The notes under the pieces are model-generated. The model was not told the origin of the DNA. It made no database searches and saw nothing but the letters and a program-made list of their open reading frames with translations. A program made the translations under genes and the position numbers. Positions 61,056 to 64,000 of a DNA stretch of 64,000 nucleotides are shown here, in pieces (positions within the stretch are counted from its first letter, which is position 1; each line of letters begins with the position of its first letter). This DNA comes from Desulfovibrio sp. UCD-KL4C. Lineage in GTDB: Bacteria > Desulfobacterota > Desulfovibrionia > Desulfovibrionales > Desulfovibrionaceae. The stretch spans positions 62,001 to 126,000 of the forward strand of contig NZ_VCNC01000001.1 of NCBI RefSeq assembly GCF_006210265.1. The letters are read 5' to 3'.

Positions 61056-61141
61056 GTCAAATTATGACTATTAGACGATCAAATACTTATGCAGATCGGG
61101 TGAAAGAAACAATGTCGTCACGCTAATTATGAAAAACGTGA
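61056..61141. promoter_or_regulatory. Candidate operators in the modA/tunR divergent region
   Basis: Two dyads in the 134-base gap: GTCA-AATTA-TGAC (61056-61068) and TCACG-N14-CGTGA (61118-61141). TunR homologues bind between such divergent genes, but I do not recall their exact motif, so these are candidates only. Confidence 0.35.
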
Positions 61142-61160
61142 TTCTACGAAGGGATATTTT

Positions 61161-62207
61161 ATGGGAACAGGTAAATTAGCCCCGTGTAAATTCTTTGATG
61201 TGCCGGATAATATTAAACATCTGGACACAAAAATGCTTGATTCTCTTGAGTCAGTATATCGTTTATGGCGGGATGAAGCCGGACGAGCTGACCACTTGAG
61301 ATCACGTACTCGAATCTTTTGTCTGTTTCTTATATTGCGGCATACCGGTGCAAGACTGGGTGAAATTCTTAAAATGGATGATAGAGAAAGTATTAATTTC
61401 GGACGTGCGACAGTCACTCTCGGAACAGAAAAATTTAGTCGCGAAGTTCCTCTGCCGCAAAATGTCTGCCGTGAACTTAAAGCTTTAATTGAAGGCCCGA
61501 TGGGAATGGGGCTTGAAGGTCATATCTTTCATCTTGATCCTGGCTATGTGCGGCGTATTTTTTATGACAGAGCTGAAGCTTGTCATCTTCCTCGCCCACT
61601 TGGTGCGCCAAGTGTGCTTCGGCGGTCCCGCGCTGTTGAGCTGCTTAGGAACGGAGTCCCACTAGGTGTTGTTCGCAAAGTTCTTGGTCAATCTTCAGCA
61701 GATCTGTCAGCTGTTTATCAGGAGTGGTCTGAAGGTGATGTGCAGAACATTGTCCGGCGGATGGCGCTTGAAGAATCATCCTTAAAATCAAGTGCCCGTA
61801 ATACGTTTATAGGTCATGTTGCACAGATCCGTCGTGACGGAATCCTTGCTGACGTTGAATTTGAGACAGCTGAAGGACTACTGGTAAGTTCTGTCATTAC
61901 TCTTGAGAGTCTGTATAAACTTGATCTCGAAGTTGGTGTTCCAGTTTCTGCAACGATTAAAGCTCCGCTTGTTTCTGTTCGGCCTATAGCTGAAGGGTGT
62001 ACTTCCAGCACACGAAACTGTATTATTGCTACTGTCACAGAAATAAAGAGAACTGAAATACTCGCCGAAGTTTCCGGTGAGACAGAGGCCGGAACAAGAT
62101 TATGCGCGCTTGTTGCCGCATGGAGTATAGAAGAAGACGGAATGAGTGTTGGCGATAAGATAGAATTTTGTTTTAAAGCATTATCCATTGTCCTTCATGT
62201 TGTTTAA
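61161..62207 (+). CDS. tunR: TunR-type tungstate-responsive regulator (integrase-like domain plus two TOBE domains)
   Basis: 348 residues. Residues ~45-210 resemble a tyrosine recombinase core (LFLILRHTGARLGEILKMDD retains the first Arg box; LRRSRAVELLRNGVPLGVVR replaces the H-x-x-R box, so the catalytic set is incomplete). Residues ~215-285 and ~290-348 are two TOBE/MopI-type oxyanion-binding domains (NTFIGHVAQIRRDGILADVE; NCIIATVTEIKRTEILAEVS). This is the architecture of D. vulgaris TunR, a repressor that responds to tungstate. ATG follows AAGGGA. Divergent from the transporter operon it presumably controls. Confidence 0.85.
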   Translation: MGTGKLAPCKFFDVPDNIKHLDTKMLDSLESVYRLWRDEAGRADHLRSRTRIFCLFLILRHTGARLGEILKMDDRESINFGRATVTLGTEKFSREVPLPQNVCRELKALIEGPMGMGLEGHIFHLDPGYVRRIFYDRAEACHLPRPLGAPSVLRRSRAVELLRNGVPLGVVRKVLGQSSADLSAVYQEWSEGDVQNIVRRMALEESSLKSSARNTFIGHVAQIRRDGILADVEFETAEGLLVSSVITLESLYKLDLEVGVPVSATIKAPLVSVRPIAEGCTSSTRNCIIATVTEIKRTEILAEVSGETEAGTRLCALVAAWSIEEDGMSVGDKIEFCFKALSIVLHVV

Positions 62208-62295
62208 TATTAAGTTATAATTAATTGAACGTTGCCGCAATTTTCCAGTTGTGGTATTTTGCGTAGAAATTAAAACAAACAATGGAGTATACATT

Positions 62296-62811
62296 ATGAG
62301 CGAAAGAACCGGAGTAATTACTTTTCAAGGCAATCCCCTTACCCTTATCGGGGCTGAAGTAAAAGTCGGAGGTAAAGCACCTGATTTCAGCGTGACTGAT
62401 AACGGTCTGGCTCCTAAAACTCTTGCTGATTATAAAGGAAAGGTGCTTATTTTGAGTGCTGTTCCTTCTCTTGATACACCAGTGTGTGACATGGAAACCC
62501 GTAGATTTAACAACGAAGCTGCAAAGCTGGGCGATGATGTCGCAATCTTAACTCTAAGCATGGATCTCCCGTTCGCGCAGGCTCGCTGGTGCGGAGCTGC
62601 CGGAGTAGAAGCCGTTAAGACTCTTTCCGATCACAAAGATGCATCCTTTGGTGAAGGTTATGGCGCATTGATCAAAGAACTTCGTCTGCTTACCAGAGCA
62701 GTGTTTGTTGTCGGCAAAGACGGCGTTGTTAAATACGTTCAGTATCTGAAAGAAATCACAGAAGAACCGGATTACGATGCAGCATTAGAAGCAGCTAAGA
62801 AACTCGTTTAG
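62296..62811 (+). CDS. tpx: Thiol peroxidase (Tpx-type peroxiredoxin)
   Basis: 171 residues from ATG 62296, with GGAG 9 bases upstream; the frame opens at 62251 without a signal. Tpx motifs: VITFQGNPLTLIG, the peroxidatic Cys in SLDTPVCDMETRRFN, and the resolving Cys in RWCGAAGVEAVK. It reduces hydrogen peroxide and alkyl peroxides using thioredoxin. Stands alone with its own terminator. Confidence 0.96.
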   Translation: MSERTGVITFQGNPLTLIGAEVKVGGKAPDFSVTDNGLAPKTLADYKGKVLILSAVPSLDTPVCDMETRRFNNEAAKLGDDVAILTLSMDLPFAQARWCGAAGVEAVKTLSDHKDASFGEGYGALIKELRLLTRAVFVVGKDGVVKYVQYLKEITEEPDYDAALEAAKKLV

Positions 62812-62831
62812 ATTAAATAAAAATAGATTTT

Positions 62832-62870
62832 AAGAAGCCCCTTGCAGAATATCTGCAAGGGGCTTCTTTT
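62832..62870 (+). terminator. Intrinsic terminator of tpx
   Basis: A 17-bp stem (AAGAAGCCCCTTGCAGA against 62852-62868) with a 3-base loop, then TTTTG. From here to 63063 the sequence is AT-rich with nothing recognisable. Confidence 0.93.
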
Positions 62871-63063
62871 GTTATGAAATAGTAGAAATTTTAGGTGTAG
62901 GCGGTTTGTTGGATGGGAAGTGTAATAATATTGAAGAAATAATAAAGTCATAGTGTATTGGGTAAAGATATTAATATGTGCTCCGGTAAATCCTTTAATA
63001 TTGAGGTTGTTTAAAGTATAAAATGTATTTTTAGGCGCAATTTAACAGTTTTAATGAGAAATT

Positions 63064-63364
63064 ATGAAACGCTTAATAAGTTTGTGTTGTCGATGGTTGT
63101 GGTTTTGATGATGTGCGGTGGGCTATGGCGGAAGAGTGTTTTAGTGCGCAGGGGAGTGCTGTTGTACAGGATATTTTTATCTACCTTGAAATTTTCTATA
63201 ACAGGAAACAGAGACATGTCGGTCTCGGTTATGTTTTATCGGATCAATTTGAACACGAATACGACCGTAAACAAAAATTAGCTGTCTGTTATTTATATAG
63301 CATTTCAAGCACTAAGGAATTAAAGATGTTTAGTGTTGTATCTATTGTTGTAGAAGGTTTATAA
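63064..63364 (+). pseudogene. Frameshifted relic of the secreted-protein gene at 35815
   Basis: The first ~110 bases align with 35815 onward, including shared runs TGTTGTCGATGG and GCGCAGGGGAGTGC, but a missing base after the start region and others later split the frame. The pieces are MKRLISL..., then VLSMVVVLMMCGG (signal-peptide core), then AEECFSAQGSAVVQ (compare AADFNAQGSAIVP), then a piece like SITGNRDMSVSVMFY in another frame. No single frame encodes the protein. Sequencing error could explain one shift but not all of them. Confidence 0.65.
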
Positions 63365-63465
63365 GAAATTATTTATGGTCTTGACCCTGACTCTGGGCTT
63401 TCCTCTGAAATTAGGGCCACCCATGAGGGTGGAATTTGCGTTCTAAAAAAGATAAGGAAGGGCGT

Positions 63466-63600
63466 ATGACAAAAGCAGGAAGAGACGGAAGCATTCGGGC
63501 AAGTTTATGATCAAAGTCGTTCTGAAAGAGATTATGACACCAAGTGACTCTGGACATAGAGCAACGAAAGTCTCAATATGGGCATTGGCGGCATCATCCT
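63466..63600 (+). mobile_element. Possible insertion-sequence (IS3-type OrfA) scrap
   Basis: After ATG 63466 with AAGGAAGG upstream, a shift of one base opens KSRKRRKHSGKFMIKVVLKE, which resembles the basic start of IS3-family OrfA transposases (KRRxxxxFKxKVxLEA). It soon loses similarity and stops. No terminal repeats or second ORF were found, so it is at best a remnant. The stretch 63365-63709 otherwise holds a small CCACCC/GGGTGG hairpin (63417-63432) and no gene. Confidence 0.3.
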
Positions 63601-63709
63601 GATGCAAAAACTAAAAATGGCTGCATAGCCTCTATTTTTAAGGCCCCTTACAAACTAGGGGATTACCCCTGAGACGCACCAAGAAAACACCATAAGGAAT
63701 CAAATTATA

Positions 63710-64000
63710 ATGACTGAAGAATTAGAACTGACAATTTTAATGCCATGCTTAAATGAGGCAGAAACAATAGCAATATGTATTAAGAAAGCACAAGATTATT
63801 TATCTCGCTCAGGTGTGTCGGGTGAAGTATTGATAGGAGATAATGGCAGTACTGACGGTTCGCAGCAGATTGCTGTAGATCATGGAGCTCGTGTCGTTTC
63901 TGTTAAGGAAAAAGGGTATGGAGCTGCGCTTTTAGGTGGCATCAGTGAGGCAAAAGGCAAATATGTTATCATGGGTGATGCTGACGACAGCTACGACTTT
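63710..64000 (+). CDS. Family 2 glycosyltransferase (3' end cut by window edge)
   Basis: 97 residues visible from ATG 63710 (AAGGA upstream). GT-A fold start: LTILMPCLNEAETIAICIKK, GEVLIGDNGSTDGSQQIAVD, VKEKGYGAALLGGISEAKGK, and the metal-binding DxD-type segment MGDADDSYDF. This last motif is typical of dolichol-phosphate-mannose-synthase-like membrane-linked glycosyltransferases. It probably starts a surface polysaccharide or lipid-sugar locus beyond the window. Confidence 0.85.
   Translation, partial: MTEELELTILMPCLNEAETIAICIKKAQDYLSRSGVSGEVLIGDNGSTDGSQQIAVDHGARVVSVKEKGYGAALLGGISEAKGKYVIMGDADDSYDF

Noticed and set aside
61161-62207. Phage integrase marking an integrated element
   Set aside because: Catalytic boxes are incomplete, two TOBE domains follow, and the gene is divergent from a molybdate/tungstate transporter, so it is a regulator.

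Overview
The window looks like chromosome from a sulfate-reducing bacterium of the Desulfovibrionaceae. It has moderately low GC and resembles the marine Maridesulfovibrio/Desulfovibrio type; this is inferred from gene content, not from a marker gene. Supporting features are an aldehyde oxidoreductase whose eight Fe-S cysteines sit at the same residue numbers as Desulfovibrio gigas Mop, a TunR-type tungstate regulator, two iron-containing alcohol dehydrogenases, an anaerobic-type cobalamin gene set, a fused uroporphyrinogen methyltransferase/synthase, and a gene order (NTP transferase to Mop) that matches what I recall of the D. vulgaris DVU1551-DVU1559 locus. I see no rRNA, tRNA or CRISPR array.

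Layout. 1-7.1 kb: the end of a flagellar operon (fliJ, a MotE-like gene, truA, a FliD-like gene) converging on a FapA-family gene, then a BPL-N protein. 7.2-13.2 kb: housekeeping genes on the + strand (valS, cobA-hemD, purN, a small kinase). 13.2-18.5 kb: signalling genes on the - strand (histidine kinase; DUF4389, SpoIIE phosphatase, Cys-rich protein, AMMECR1). 19.0-27.2 kb: a long - strand run holding cobM, cbiET, cbiD and cobB/cbiA, with yjbQ, dinB, a TPR protein, a membrane-anchored unknown and an RNA methyltransferase. 27.5-37.6 kb: malic enzyme, chemoreceptor, exonuclease III, several small or unknown genes and an ATP-grasp enzyme.

37.9-56.8 kb is the most interesting part. Two Fe-alcohol dehydrogenases flank a two-component system made of a PAS histidine kinase and a sigma-54 activator. 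Next comes a long - strand cluster: a phosphatase, a MobA-like/HD fusion, XdhC, an AMP-forming ligase, a radical SAM protein, a C-GCAxxG-C-C protein, a methyltransferase, a zinc-ribbon protein, a large flavin/Fe-S oxidoreductase, Mop and a MoeA-like protein. I found a nearly identical control region in front of the first alcohol dehydrogenase and in front of the MoeA-like/mop pair. Each has a GG-N10-GC sigma-54 promoter and, 156-157 bp upstream, a three-copy heptamer array with identical 3-bp and 14-bp spacers. This ties alcohol oxidation (alcohol to aldehyde) and Mop (aldehyde to acid) into one probable regulon of the linked activator.

56.8-62.2 kb is an oxyanion (molybdate/tungstate) uptake operon with two binding proteins, two permeases, one ATPase and a DUF364 protein. 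It is divergent from tunR, and supplies the metal needed by Mop. The right end holds tpx, a frameshifted relic of the secreted-protein gene found at 35.8 kb, a possible insertion-sequence scrap, and the start of a family 2 glycosyltransferase.
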